Of a stretch of 64,000 bases of DNA, positions 1-8,478 are shown piece by piece. A program made the translations under genes and the position numbers. Under the pieces are notes generated by a model. It was given only the letters and a program-made list of their open reading frames with translations. It did not search any database and was not told where the DNA came from. Location of the stretch: assembly GCF_009811415.1 (NCBI RefSeq), contig NZ_BLIG01000019.1:124001-188000 (forward strand). Reading direction: 5' to 3'. Source of the DNA: Alteromonas sp. KUL106. GTDB lineage: Bacteria > Pseudomonadota > Gammaproteobacteria > Enterobacterales > Alteromonadaceae. Numbering within the stretch: the first letter of the stretch is position 1; each line of letters starts with the position of its first letter.

Positions 1-1103
1 TCCGTATTTTTATAAAATACGCCTAATGTCCAGTCAGTCATGCCATCAAAAAGCGCCGCATCTTCCGACGATACGAAACGTATCTCACCGGTTTGGGTTT
101 CTACATCACGGTAGTACGCGTCAAACGACGTATAACCCCATGGGTGAAAGCCAGTAAATGTCCAATCTTCATCGTAGCCATAAGCAATGTTGTGAGACGC
201 ATGGGTTGCGATAAGAATAAAATCGCCCGCTGCTGTATTTGTTGTAGAGCGCGCGCTGACGGCGTGGGTCTGGTGTTCGTCAAAACCTGGTTCATCAGAC
301 AGGGTTTTATTGTCGTTGTCTAGCGAGAACGCATCATAGCCGTTATCAATATCGAACCAGCGGTAGGTAAGAGCTAGAGTGGTTCTTTCATCTACATTGC
401 CCTCTACGGCAAAGCGCAATGCGGTTTCATCAATATTATTGGTGTCGTTTCTACCTAGAAACGTATTTTCTACAAAACCATCGCTACGATTGTGGACCAA
501 CGCAACGCGGTAACCCCAATCATTGTTGATATCATCACCAGTGGCTCCTTCAACTCGGTAGCTGTCTTTGTTACCTATACGGGCTTCAATGTAGTTTGGC
601 GCGTCGCTTCCTACTTCATTGCTTGAAAGCTTCACAGCGCCGGCTAATGCGCCTGTGCCGTACAGCGTAGCCTGAGGTCCGCGATATACCTCTAGTTGTT
701 TTGTATCAAAAATAATGCCTGCTGCAGCAAGGCCAGAAAAATCAAACTCATCGACGATAAAGCTCACCGATGGGTTGATAGGCTCGGCGAATTGGCTACG
801 TTCACCAATACCGCGAATTTGAACGAATCGTCCACGGGAGGCGCCCGCAGCAAAGTTTACGTTTGGAATACTGTTTAATACACTGTCGATATGACTAGGT
901 TGTCTACTGCGAAGACGCTCTTGATCCAAGATAGTGGCGCTAGCGCTTAACTGATCCAGGGTAGTTTGACGAAAATCACCAGATACGACGACTCGTTCAA
1001 TGTCAGAAGGGGCGCTACTTATATTGTCGCTCGTGGCGGTTTCTTGTGCAAAGGCCGCTACAGAACTCGCAAGTAGTGATAATGTGAAAAGTGTTTTATA
1101 CAT
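1..1103 (-). CDS. TonB-dependent outer-membrane receptor, partial (C-terminus beyond window)
   Basis: The frame is open from an ATG at 1103 to the window edge, so about 367 N-terminal residues are visible and the C-terminal barrel is missing. It starts with a signal peptide (MYKTLFTLSLLASSVAAFAQ) followed by a plug domain: a region resembling a TonB box (IERVVVSGDF), then LDQLSASATIL, QIRGIGERSQF and the plug-end motif VYRGPQATLYGTGALAGAV. Early barrel strands follow. A TPP riboswitch lies directly upstream, so the likely substrate is thiamin or a thiamin precursor. This fits the known THI-element-controlled receptors of gammaproteobacteria. The receptor family is certain; the substrate is inferred from the riboswitch. 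Confidence 0.93.
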   Translation of the reverse strand, partial: MYKTLFTLSLLASSVAAFAQETATSDNISSAPSDIERVVVSGDFRQTTLDQLSASATILDQERLRSRQPSHIDSVLNSIPNVNFAAGASRGRFVQIRGIGERSQFAEPINPSVSFIVDEFDFSGLAAAGIIFDTKQLEVYRGPQATLYGTGALAGAVKLSSNEVGSDAPNYIEARIGNKDSYRVEGATGDDINNDWGYRVALVHNRSDGFVENTFLGRNDTNNIDETALRFAVEGNVDERTTLALTYRWFDIDNGYDAFSLDNDNKTLSDEPGFDEHQTHAVSARSTTNTAAGDFILIATHASHNIAYGYDEDWTFTGFHPWGYTSFDAYYRDVETQTGEIRFVSSEDAALFDGMTDWTLGVFYKNT

Positions 1104-1104
1104 A

Positions 1105-1140
1105 GGATCTCTTATTCTTAGTCAAGAAAAAAGATCCGGG
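1105..1140 (-). promoter_or_regulatory. Putative expression platform of the TPP riboswitch
   Basis: In the transcript, CCGGATC (plus 1133-1139) is perfectly complementary to GATCCGG inside the aptamer (plus 1194-1200). The overlapping GGATCT (plus 1132-1137) can instead pair with AGATCC (plus 1105-1110), which covers the start-proximal Shine-Dalgarno region. The pairings exclude each other. With TPP bound the aptamer keeps its strand and the ribosome site is sequestered; without TPP the site is free. A U-rich run follows GGATC, so a transcriptional effect is also possible. This is inferred from complementarity only. Confidence 0.5.
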
Positions 1141-1172
1141 TCTAACGGCAGGTGATAAGGCTATGTTGTAAA

Positions 1173-1252
1173 CCATCCCTACGCCGGTATTATCCGGATC
1201 AGGTTTAAGGGTTCCCACAAGTGTGGATCTCAGACCGAAAACGGACACCCCT
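1173..1252 (-). promoter_or_regulatory. TPP (thiamin pyrophosphate) riboswitch aptamer
   Basis: Read on the minus strand, the segment has the conserved THI-element blocks in order: GGGGTGTCC, then CTGAGA, then ACCCTTAAACCTGATCCGG, then ATAATACCGGCGTAGGGA. These are the P1/P2 flank, the pyrimidine-sensing loop and the P4/P5 pyrophosphate-binding region of the THI box. It lies about 70 nt upstream of the receptor ATG on the same strand, so it should repress the receptor when cellular TPP is high. Confidence 0.95.
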
Positions 1253-1336
1253 TGGTACTGTGCTGAGCCGCTCAAACTAGCAAACTCGACATCTGCGACG
1301 GAGTCTACCAGTTAGATACACACCGTCAAGCAGATA

Positions 1337-1354
1337 AAACGTTAAGCTAACGTC
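1337..1354 (-). terminator. Weak hairpin after the thioesterase gene
   Basis: A perfect 6-bp stem (ACGTTA/TAACGT) with a 3-nt loop lies at 1340-1354 and is followed on the minus strand by TTTTAT. It could end the thioesterase transcript. The stem is AT-rich and short, so the call is weak. Confidence 0.35.
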
Positions 1355-1392
1355 ATAATTTTTATATGATATAAGGTATTGAGGTCCAAAGG

Positions 1393-1818
1393 CTATTCAG
1401 CGTCAATATTCATATTTAGACGACGAACCTCATCGTCAGTTTGCGCTTTTAGACCTTCCAACGTTTTGCCGTGTGCCGTTGGTTGACGAGTTTCTGGGTC
1501 AACTTTCACAAATACAATGTCGTCCGCAAAGCAGATGGTTTTCTTGGTGGCTTTGTTGCGTACTAGGCAGCTTACTGTGATAGACGTGCGGCCTACGGCC
1601 TTAGTTTCCAGACCAAACTCTACAATATCACCCTGCATCGCCGGAGATTCGAAACTAATTTCACCAATATGCTTGGTGACCAAGCAGTTAGTTTCTAATT
1701 GACAAATTGCCCAAATGGCAGCTTCTTCGTCTATCCATTCCAACGCGCGGCCACCGAATAAAGAATTAGCGTAGTTTAAGTCGTTTGGCATGACTAGACG
1801 CCGAGAAAGAAAGCGCAT
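1393..1818 (-). CDS. Acyl-CoA thioesterase, single hotdog domain (YciA-like)
   Basis: This 141-residue protein should hydrolyse acyl-CoA thioesters in the cytoplasm. It has the layout of a one-domain hotdog acyl-CoA hydrolase: MPNDLNYANSLFGGRALEWIDE near residues 10-31, where the N and the acidic D/E on the hotdog helix are typical active-site positions. The core strands follow (KHIGEISFESPAMQGDIVEF and VGRTSITVSCLVRNK). Length matches YciA-type enzymes. Its start is 59 bp from the divergent tmcA start, so the two promoters share this short gap. The preferred acyl chain cannot be read from sequence. Confidence 0.85.
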   Translation of the reverse strand: MRFLSRRLVMPNDLNYANSLFGGRALEWIDEEAAIWAICQLETNCLVTKHIGEISFESPAMQGDIVEFGLETKAVGRTSITVSCLVRNKATKKTICFADDIVFVKVDPETRQPTAHGKTLEGLKAQTDDEVRRLNMNIDAE

Positions 1819-1877
1819 TCGAATTCCTCTTAATAAATCGCTACTATAGCGTTAGATTATACCGAAAAAACTAATTC

Positions 1878-4109
1878 ATGGCGCTAACTCAATTACGCGA
1901 ATGGCTTCTCGCTCCCTTTAGCAATAGAGGCTTACAGATACCACACCCTCTTCACCGCAGAATGCTTGTTGTGTCTGGCAATGATGATTTTTGTAAAGCG
2001 GCGTTATTCATGCTTCGAACCTTAACCGATGAAGTTTCGTCTATAAACGTTGAGAGTTTTACGGGTCACACACTCAAGGGGAAAAAGCGAAAACACATTT
2101 TAGGCAGCGAGTGCGATATTGCCATAATTGACTGCCGTGATGCTTTCAAGCCCGGTGATGTAATGGCAGTGGCGGGGATCGTGAAGCGCAACGGCTGTTT
2201 AATACTTGTTTGCCCAGCGTTCAGCGAATGGGTTACAAACGTGTCAGTGTCGTTTCTCTCAGAGGGGTTTATACTCCATCGTAGTCGATACCTTGCACGC
2301 TTTATTGAGCACCTGCGTAAAAACGCCTATGTTGCATTTCACACTGAAGCGGAAACCTTGCTCCCCGATTTAGCAACTTATCAAATAGACCCAGCGCAAT
2401 CACAAGACGCTAAAAAGAATTCACTGTTTAAAACGGGCGAGCAAGAATATGTATACAACCTTGTGTATCAGGCTTATTCGTCAAATAGCTTGAACGCCTT
2501 AATAACTGCACCAAGAGGTAGGGGAAAATCATCTCTCTTGGGAATTTTTATTGATCGCCTAGTGAAAGAAGGAAATAACGTATTACTGACCAGTGAACAG
2601 AAGGATAACGTTACGAACGTAATATCGCGGTTTCAACAAATAGATTTGTCGAATTCTCCGGTGAGTGAATCAAAAGCACTGAACAACGAGCAAGTCTCTG
2701 CTATGAAGCCCGCAGCCTCAAAAGGCTTTGTTAAGTGGGTTCCATCAGACAGTGAGTTGTTGTATTGCAAAAAGAAGGGAATTTATGATCTCGTTGTGGT
2801 TGATGAGGCCGCATCGATACCGCTTCCGGTAATAGCACGCATAATGGCACATAATTCACAGTGGGTGTTAAGTACGACATTATTAGGCTACGAAGGCTCA
2901 GGTAGCGGCTTTATCCACAAACTCATTCCCAACTTACCCAACGGAACTGCTCACCTAACCTTATCAACGCCGTTGAGGTGGGCTGACAAAGACCCTATCG
3001 AAGCATTTTTAAACGCTACGTGCTTGTTTGAAGACAACACCGTTGAAGCTGCTATTAGCAATCTTGATGTAGAGCATAACCTCAACTTAAATCAAAAATG
3101 CGATTTTTGTATGTGTTCTTTTGAGAAAATGACTGAGCCCATGCTACAGCAAGTCATGTCTTTACTCACATTGGCGCACTATCAAACCACCCCTGATGAT
3201 TTTATGCGTTTAATGGATAGTCCAGACGTGCTTGTTGCCACACTCCATTGCGATAACGTGGTATTGGCAGCAGCAATAATTAATATCGAAGGTGGAACTT
3301 GCTTGAAGGGTGCTTCGTCAGGCATAGCGTCTGGAAGCCGCCGCCCTAAGGGTCATTTAGGTGCACAACGACTGACGCTGCTCTCTGCAGACGCAAACGC
3401 CGCCACGTATAAATATTGGAGAATAAACCGTATTGCCGTACACCCCAATCTTCAAGGAAGGGGAACTGGCAGCTGTCTCATTCGGCAGTTGGCTAACAAA
3501 GCACGTGAACAAACAATAGATGCAGTATGCACATCATACGGAACTACCACGAAACTCGACAGGTTTTGGTCTCGCAATGGATTTGAGATTGTTGACTATG
3601 GCCGCAAACCAAATAAAGCCAGTGGGGAAACAAGCGCATTGGCGGTGTTACCGAATACGTTAAGGGCAAAAGCGCTTGTTACTCACTTAAAAACCTTAAA
3701 ATCCAGCTTTGAGCGCGATATCAATGTACATGAACTACCCGACTATGCCCTCAAAACCTATAGCAACAAACTATTCCAATTTACTGATGGAACGCGAACG
3801 TTGGATGATGTTTGGCCTATTTTATATAAGTTGACGAACGAAGCACAATTTAACGATAACCTTATTGATCATTGCCGTGACAACGAATATCAAAGTTATA
3901 ACGGTGAAATGTTCGCTGAACGACCTATATCACTAGGCAAGGTGGTGAGGATCATGAGTTCGCAAAGATATTTAAAATCGGTATTTAGTGACTCAGATAT
4001 AGATATTGAGCGCATAAAAGGAATATTGAAAACTCACGGCATAACAGTAAGTGGCGCGAAAGAGATAACGACTGTAATTAGAACGTTATTAAAGCCCGCT
4101 TTCAATTGA
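1878..4109 (+). CDS. tmcA: tRNA(Met) cytidine acetyltransferase TmcA
   Basis: TmcA uses acetyl-CoA and ATP to make N4-acetylcytidine at the wobble base of elongator tRNA-Met. The 743-residue product has the full order of parts: an N-terminal DUF1726-like region; an RNA-helicase-like ATPase with Walker A RGRGKSS (K217) and Walker B VVVDEAAS (D309-E310); a GNAT domain with RINRIAVHP and acetyl-CoA loop QGRGTG (residues 526-531); and a C-terminal tRNA-binding tail. Length is close to, slightly above, the E. coli enzyme. The ATG at 1878 has no strong Shine-Dalgarno sequence but fits the family N-terminus. It is a single-gene unit ending at a shared terminator. Confidence 0.95.
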   Translation: MALTQLREWLLAPFSNRGLQIPHPLHRRMLVVSGNDDFCKAALFMLRTLTDEVSSINVESFTGHTLKGKKRKHILGSECDIAIIDCRDAFKPGDVMAVAGIVKRNGCLILVCPAFSEWVTNVSVSFLSEGFILHRSRYLARFIEHLRKNAYVAFHTEAETLLPDLATYQIDPAQSQDAKKNSLFKTGEQEYVYNLVYQAYSSNSLNALITAPRGRGKSSLLGIFIDRLVKEGNNVLLTSEQKDNVTNVISRFQQIDLSNSPVSESKALNNEQVSAMKPAASKGFVKWVPSDSELLYCKKKGIYDLVVVDEAASIPLPVIARIMAHNSQWVLSTTLLGYEGSGSGFIHKLIPNLPNGTAHLTLSTPLRWADKDPIEAFLNATCLFEDNTVEAAISNLDVEHNLNLNQKCDFCMCSFEKMTEPMLQQVMSLLTLAHYQTTPDDFMRLMDSPDVLVATLHCDNVVLAAAIINIEGGTCLKGASSGIASGSRRPKGHLGAQRLTLLSADANAATYKYWRINRIAVHPNLQGRGTGSCLIRQLANKAREQTIDAVCTSYGTTTKLDRFWSRNGFEIVDYGRKPNKASGETSALAVLPNTLRAKALVTHLKTLKSSFERDINVHELPDYALKTYSNKLFQFTDGTRTLDDVWPILYKLTNEAQFNDNLIDHCRDNEYQSYNGEMFAERPISLGKVVRIMSSQRYLKSVFSDSDIDIERIKGILKTHGITVSGAKEITTVIRTLLKPAFN

Positions 4110-4250
4110 TCTCAGTAGGCTCTGTAACTCATGCGTAAGGCGTCTAAATTCGCTTATTGCCAGAGTTTTAGGCGATACATATTCACCACTACTCCCATTT
4201 CTTACCAATCCGCATAGATAGTTAACAACTCAAAAACAAAAGCTACAGGC

Positions 4251-4279
4251 AAAAAAAAGCCTCCATAAGGAGGCTTTTC
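4251..4279. terminator. Bidirectional terminator between tmcA and the TonB cluster
   Basis: An 8-bp stem AAGCCTCC/GGAGGCTT with loop ATAA sits between A-run and T-run flanks (AAAAAAAA left, TTTT right). It therefore serves both the plus-strand tmcA and the minus-strand TonB cluster, whose genes converge here. Confidence 0.85.
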
Positions 4280-4296
4280 TAAACTATGCCCGGATA

Positions 4297-5568
4297 TTAA
4301 ATGTTAATACCACGGTTTTTCGCTTTTTCCTTGATATAAGGTTCCCACGCGGCAGCGTTGCGGCGTAGTGAGCGGTCTTTCTTCGCTTCCTGAACGTGCT
4401 TAAATGCAGCTCGATAATCACCGGCGTAGAAGTTCGCTTCCATTAATGTGAAATGAACTTTCTCTGGGTTTTCGATACCGCGCTCAAGCGCGTTTTCAAG
4501 AGCTTTGACAGCACCCTTATAATCTTCAGCGATCAGTAACAGCGTACCTTGCTTGCGATAATATTCTGGATCAGAAGTCTGAGCAGCAGCTTTCGCATAC
4601 AACTTAGCAGCAGTCTTGAACTCTTTGGCGGCATGATAAGCATTCGCTATGCTTGCCGTCAGATCTGCATCTTCTTTAAGAACACCAGCTTTGATGAACT
4701 TTTCCAGCGTCTTTGCGCCGCGATATGGCATACCATTACTTTGATATAGCTGAGCAAGTGCTTTTGCTTCACTTTCTTTCTTCAAGAAGCCCTGCATGTC
4801 GGCAAGTTCGAAAGCCGACAACGCCTTATCATACTTTTCGACTTGAAGATAAAACATACCTAGCTGAGACCACCAACGTGGCTCTTCAGGGAACTTACGT
4901 ACAAGTTCTTCTGCAACAAGTACCGTTTCATTATACATCTTACGCTCATAATACGAGGTAAGTTTCAGTACATACGGATTCTTGTTTGGCTCTTCATATA
5001 AAGCAATTGCTCTATCTGCTGGCTCAATCATTTTATCTAATTGCTTAGATTCATAGTAAGCCTGAGTCAATCGGGTATAAACATCCGGATCTTCTTTACA
5101 TGTAAAGTCCATCCAGCTGTTATACCACTTAACAGCGTCGTTATACTTTTCTTCCTGCATACTCAAGTCACCTAAAAGCTTAAGTGTTTGAGCGTGCTCT
5201 AGGTCGTTTAGCACTTTATTTTTTACAGAATCGACCAGGTAGTTGTAAGCTTTACCGCCCTGTCCTTCCTGCGCCGCAAGTAGGTTTCCAATAAAGCGAT
5301 TAACATACGCTTTATCAAAATCATCCGACGGATCGATTTCGTAAAGAACGTTTAGCGCTTCGTCGACTAGATCTTCATTGTAAAACTCGAAAGCTTTTTG
5401 AACTTTCTTACCGGTACGCTCACCCACAAGTGTCGTTTTGCCCTTTTCATAACCAGGACAAGCAACAGGTGATGTCTGCGCCAGGGCAGCGGGTGCTGAA
5501 AGCACCGCACTTGCACCTAACACTAAAGCAACGGCTGACATTTTGAATGTACGTTTCATCATGATCAT
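4297..5568 (-). CDS. Periplasmic TPR protein of the TonB system
   Basis: This 423-residue protein has a signal peptide (VALVLGASAVLSAPAALAQ) and then tandem tetratricopeptide repeats nearly to the C-terminus, for example KLLGDLSMQEEKYNDAVKWY and LGMFYLQVEKYDKALSAFEL. TPRs bind proteins, so a scaffold role in the periplasm is likely. It is the last gene of the cluster and its ATGA start overlaps the tonB stop by 4 nt, implying translational coupling. Equivalent TPR genes end TonB2 clusters of Vibrio and Shewanella. Its exact part in energy transfer cannot be stated from sequence. Confidence 0.85.
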   Translation of the reverse strand: MIMMKRTFKMSAVALVLGASAVLSAPAALAQTSPVACPGYEKGKTTLVGERTGKKVQKAFEFYNEDLVDEALNVLYEIDPSDDFDKAYVNRFIGNLLAAQEGQGGKAYNYLVDSVKNKVLNDLEHAQTLKLLGDLSMQEEKYNDAVKWYNSWMDFTCKEDPDVYTRLTQAYYESKQLDKMIEPADRAIALYEEPNKNPYVLKLTSYYERKMYNETVLVAEELVRKFPEEPRWWSQLGMFYLQVEKYDKALSAFELADMQGFLKKESEAKALAQLYQSNGMPYRGAKTLEKFIKAGVLKEDADLTASIANAYHAAKEFKTAAKLYAKAAAQTSDPEYYRKQGTLLLIAEDYKGAVKALENALERGIENPEKVHFTLMEANFYAGDYRAAFKHVQEAKKDRSLRRNAAAWEPYIKEKAKNRGINI

Positions 5569-6176
5569 TGCTCCAGTTTAAAGTCTAGCTGTACGAACAT
5601 GCCTGGCTGTTTAACGGCTTTACCGTCAACAATTTTAGGCTTGTATTTCCACTTACGCAGAGCACGACGTGCTTCACGGTCGAATATACGCTTAGGTTCA
5701 GCATCAATAACTTCAATATCATCCACACCACCAACTTCATTGATAGTGAAAGATAGTCTTACCCAACCCTCACGGCCGTCACGGGCAGCATCAGGTGGAT
5801 ATTTCGGGTCGATACGAACGATAGGTGTCGCTTCACCATCACGCTGCATTGCACCAACACCACCGATGTTTACACCAACACCACCTGTATCGATAGATGG
5901 AATAGCTAGGCTAAAGCCATCAGCATCAGGTTCTGCAGCTTCCGGCTCAACTTGCTCCATTTTTGGAGGCTGTGGAGGCGGAGGCGGCGGTGGTGGTGGA
6001 ACACGAGTACGCGTTTGCGTCTGGTCGTCTGGTTCCTGCATTACGATATCGATAACCGGTGCAGGCGGAACTTCGTCTGCTGGTCTAGATGAATTTTCAA
6101 TCAACTTAGCCATTAGAACGAAGAGGGCAAATGCGACCGCAGCACCTAATACAATAGATACAAGTATACGTAACAT
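5565..6176 (-). CDS. tonB: Energy transducer TonB (TonB2 type)
   Basis: TonB carries proton-motive-force energy from ExbB/ExbD to outer-membrane receptors. The 203-residue protein has one N-terminal membrane helix (ILVSIVLGAAVAFALFVLMA), a proline-rich periplasmic stretch with ten consecutive prolines, and a TonB C-terminal domain from about residue 120 (PIVRIDPKYPPDAARDGREG, then WKYKPKIVDGKAV). The short linker and overall size match TonB2-type transducers rather than the longer E. coli TonB. It lies 1 nt after exbD and overlaps the TPR gene. Confidence 0.93.
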   Translation of the reverse strand: MLRILVSIVLGAAVAFALFVLMAKLIENSSRPADEVPPAPVIDIVMQEPDDQTQTRTRVPPPPPPPPPQPPKMEQVEPEAAEPDADGFSLAIPSIDTGGVGVNIGGVGAMQRDGEATPIVRIDPKYPPDAARDGREGWVRLSFTINEVGGVDDIEVIDAEPKRIFDREARRALRKWKYKPKIVDGKAVKQPGMFVQLDFKLEQ

Positions 6177-6177
6177 C

Positions 6178-6576
6178 TTATCCCCTTGCCGCTACCGAGA
6201 CTCGGTTAACGCCAGCGGCTTTAACCTGATCCATAATTTCAACTACTAAACCATGCTTAGCCTTTACATCAGCTTGAATGATCACGTAGTCAGTTGGCTG
6301 CTCGGTAAGCAGTCTTTCAATATTCGCTCTTACGCTGTCCGGCGCTACTTCACGCTTGTCTAGCCATACATTTCCGTCTTCAGTAACGGCGATGAAAATG
6401 TTTGCATTTTTGTGAAGTATTGCCTGGCTCGCATCTGGCTTGTTGACTTCGATACCTGCTTCCTTAACGAAAACAGTGGTAACGATAAAGAAGATCAGCA
6501 TGATAAACACGATATCCAACATGGGCGTCATGTCGATCTGTGCATCTTCTTCCTCGGTTCTGACTTTTCGAGCCAT
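6178..6576 (-). CDS. exbD: ExbD biopolymer transport protein
   Basis: ExbD pairs with ExbB as the inner-membrane proton channel that powers TonB. The 132-residue product has a single N-terminal transmembrane helix holding the essential acidic residue (DMTPMLDIVFIMLIFF) and a periplasmic domain ending VSVAARG. Length is normal for the family. It follows exbB by 11 nt and precedes tonB by 1 nt in the same operon. Confidence 0.95.
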   Translation of the reverse strand: MARKVRTEEEDAQIDMTPMLDIVFIMLIFFIVTTVFVKEAGIEVNKPDASQAILHKNANIFIAVTEDGNVWLDKREVAPDSVRANIERLLTEQPTDYVIIQADVKAKHGLVVEIMDQVKAAGVNRVSVAARG

Positions 6577-6587
6577 AATCTCTCTCT

Positions 6588-7112
6588 CTAATGATGTGGC
6601 AGGCTATCAACTAGCCCTTCTCTTGCCAGCTTCACTTTCGCTTCAAGACGTGAACTGATGAACAGTCCAGATAGCGCGGCTACCATTCCCGCCATTGTCG
6701 GGATAGTCGCCATAGAGATACCAGCTGCCATCAGACGTGCGTTGCTGGTGCCCTGTGTTGCCATTGTCTCGAAAACACTGATCATACCGGTTACTGTTCC
6801 CAGTAGACCGATTAGCGGACACATTGCAATAATGGTTCTGATAATCAGCATTCTAGCGTTTAGATCGTCTGACGCCTGAGAAATCCACGCGTCACGGATT
6901 CTATGCGCATACCATGATGTGGTATCTGCTCGGGCATCCCAATTCGCGATGATGTTTTTCTTCACCTTTGGGAAGACCGAGGTTAAATACCAGTAACGCT
7001 CAATCATTAAAACCCACATAAGAAAGAGCGCGGCAGCAACGAAGTAAAGTACGTCACCGCCGGTAGCGATAAAGTCCCTGACCGATTCGAATAATCCAAT
7101 CAGGTAATTCAT
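6588..7112 (-). CDS. exbB: ExbB/TolQ-family proton channel
   Basis: This 174-residue MotA/TolQ/ExbB protein is the short ExbB form typical of TonB2 systems. It has an N-terminal membrane helix (VLYFVAAALFLMWVLMI) and the conserved two-helix core LIGLLGTVTGMISVFETMA ... GISMATIPTMAGMVAALSG. It starts 1 nt after the larger ExbB-like TtpC gene ends, so the two channel-family proteins are made from the same message. Confidence 0.93.
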   Translation of the reverse strand: MNYLIGLFESVRDFIATGGDVLYFVAAALFLMWVLMIERYWYLTSVFPKVKKNIIANWDARADTTSWYAHRIRDAWISQASDDLNARMLIIRTIIAMCPLIGLLGTVTGMISVFETMATQGTSNARLMAAGISMATIPTMAGMVAALSGLFISSRLEAKVKLAREGLVDSLPHH

Positions 7113-7113
7113 A

Positions 7114-8478
7114 TTACGCTTTCTCCGACTCTGAGTGAGCAGCTATGATACCCGCAGTTTGCTCATCAAGAATGTGGATGATTGACTTGCTACGAGACGC
7201 TACGATGCTGTGAGTAAGAATTAGTGGCAGAGCCGCAATAATACCTTGAGCCGTAGTTACAAGAGCCATTGAGATACTTCCCGCCATCATACGTGGGTCA
7301 CCAGTACCGAATAGTGTAATGGTTTGGAAAGTCTCGATCATACCAAGTACTGTACCTAGTAGACCTAGTAGAGGCGCAATCGCTGCGAAAATCTTGATTA
7401 CGTTGATGCCGCTTTCAATTTTTGGAAGCTCGCGAAGAATCGCTTCATCAAGTTTAAGCTCAAGGTTTTCTGCATCAGCAGACTTGTTCTCTTGATACAC
7501 TTTAAGGATACGACCTAACGGGTTACCTTCAGAAGGGTTGTTTACGTTCTTAAGCTGTGAACGCATTTTACCGCCAGTGATTGTAAGCGTGATCATTTTG
7601 TACAGGCCGATTAATAGACCTACACCAAGCATCAACGTGATTGTGTAACCAACTGGACCACCAGCGTGATAACGCTCAGACATCGTAGCTTTCTGTTTCA
7701 AAAGACCAAGAATACCGCCTTGAGATGGGTCAGCATAGAAAGGCGTGAAACCTGAAGTCGCGTCGATTAGGTCTTCTGCAGAAGCTACAAAATGACCGTC
7801 TGGCTGACGACCTAGAGGCTGAACAACTTCAGACTCAGCATCGTAAGCTAAGTAACCGTTTTCACCAACAAGGTTAAATGTACCAACACGTAGTACTTCT
7901 TGCTGTGATGAACCGCCATCAAGATTTACAACTTCTGTAGTGAACTTAACTACTTCACCACCTTCAGTCATTTCTTTTTGAAGCGCAAACCATAGGTCTT
8001 CTAGTTCTTTGATGTTTGGAAGACCTTTAGAGTCTTCAGACATTTCAGCAAGGAACTGACCGCGACCAGGGAACTGTGCACTGACAATTGATGTAGAGAT
8101 ACGGCCGTAAGCTTCAGAAGATGCTTGACGTACCACACCGAACATTTCACCTAGCGTACCGGTTGCTTGGTCTAACTCTGCTGCTTTTTCATTAAGGGTA
8201 ACTTCGTTGTCTGAGAATTGCTTCTGTAGACGGTCACCGCGGTCCTGCTCAGCTTTAAGACTTGCTTGAGCTTTACGAAGAAGCGCTTGCTTATCAGCAC
8301 GAGCTGATTGGAACTCAGCTTCGCGTTGCTTGTCTAGACGAGCTTCAGAAACACGGTTCTGTTGAACCTGGTCTAGAAGATCTTTCAGGCTCTTTGCTTC
8401 CTGAGCCTGCGCTCCGGTTGCCGCAACTGCAACTGTCGCAGCGGCTAAAAGAGATTTGAATACTGGTTTCATTAACAA
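7114..8478 (-). CDS. ttpC: TtpC-type ExbB/TolQ protein with long periplasmic N-terminal region
   Basis: The 454-residue protein has a signal peptide (LLAAATVAVAATGAQAQ), a coiled-coil region around residues 30-110 (LRKAQASLKAEQDRGDRLQK), a periplasmic domain, and a C-terminal TolQ/ExbB core (APLLGLLGTVLGMIETFQTI, then GSISMALVTTAQGIIAALPL). This matches TtpC, the extra component needed by Vibrio TonB2 systems. It sits between the DUF3450 gene (stop and start abut) and exbB. Family assignment is firm; the requirement for TtpC is known from Vibrio, not shown here. Confidence 0.88.
   Translation of the reverse strand: MLMKPVFKSLLAAATVAVAATGAQAQEAKSLKDLLDQVQQNRVSEARLDKQREAEFQSARADKQALLRKAQASLKAEQDRGDRLQKQFSDNEVTLNEKAAELDQATGTLGEMFGVVRQASSEAYGRISTSIVSAQFPGRGQFLAEMSEDSKGLPNIKELEDLWFALQKEMTEGGEVVKFTTEVVNLDGGSSQQEVLRVGTFNLVGENGYLAYDAESEVVQPLGRQPDGHFVASAEDLIDATSGFTPFYADPSQGGILGLLKQKATMSERYHAGGPVGYTITLMLGVGLLIGLYKMITLTITGGKMRSQLKNVNNPSEGNPLGRILKVYQENKSADAENLELKLDEAILRELPKIESGINVIKIFAAIAPLLGLLGTVLGMIETFQTITLFGTGDPRMMAGSISMALVTTAQGIIAALPLILTHSIVASRSKSIIHILDEQTAGIIAAHSESEKA

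Noticed and set aside
5599..6249. 216-codon plus-strand frame with a Gly-rich run
   Set aside because: It is the antisense of tonB; the glycine run is the reverse complement of TonB's proline codons.
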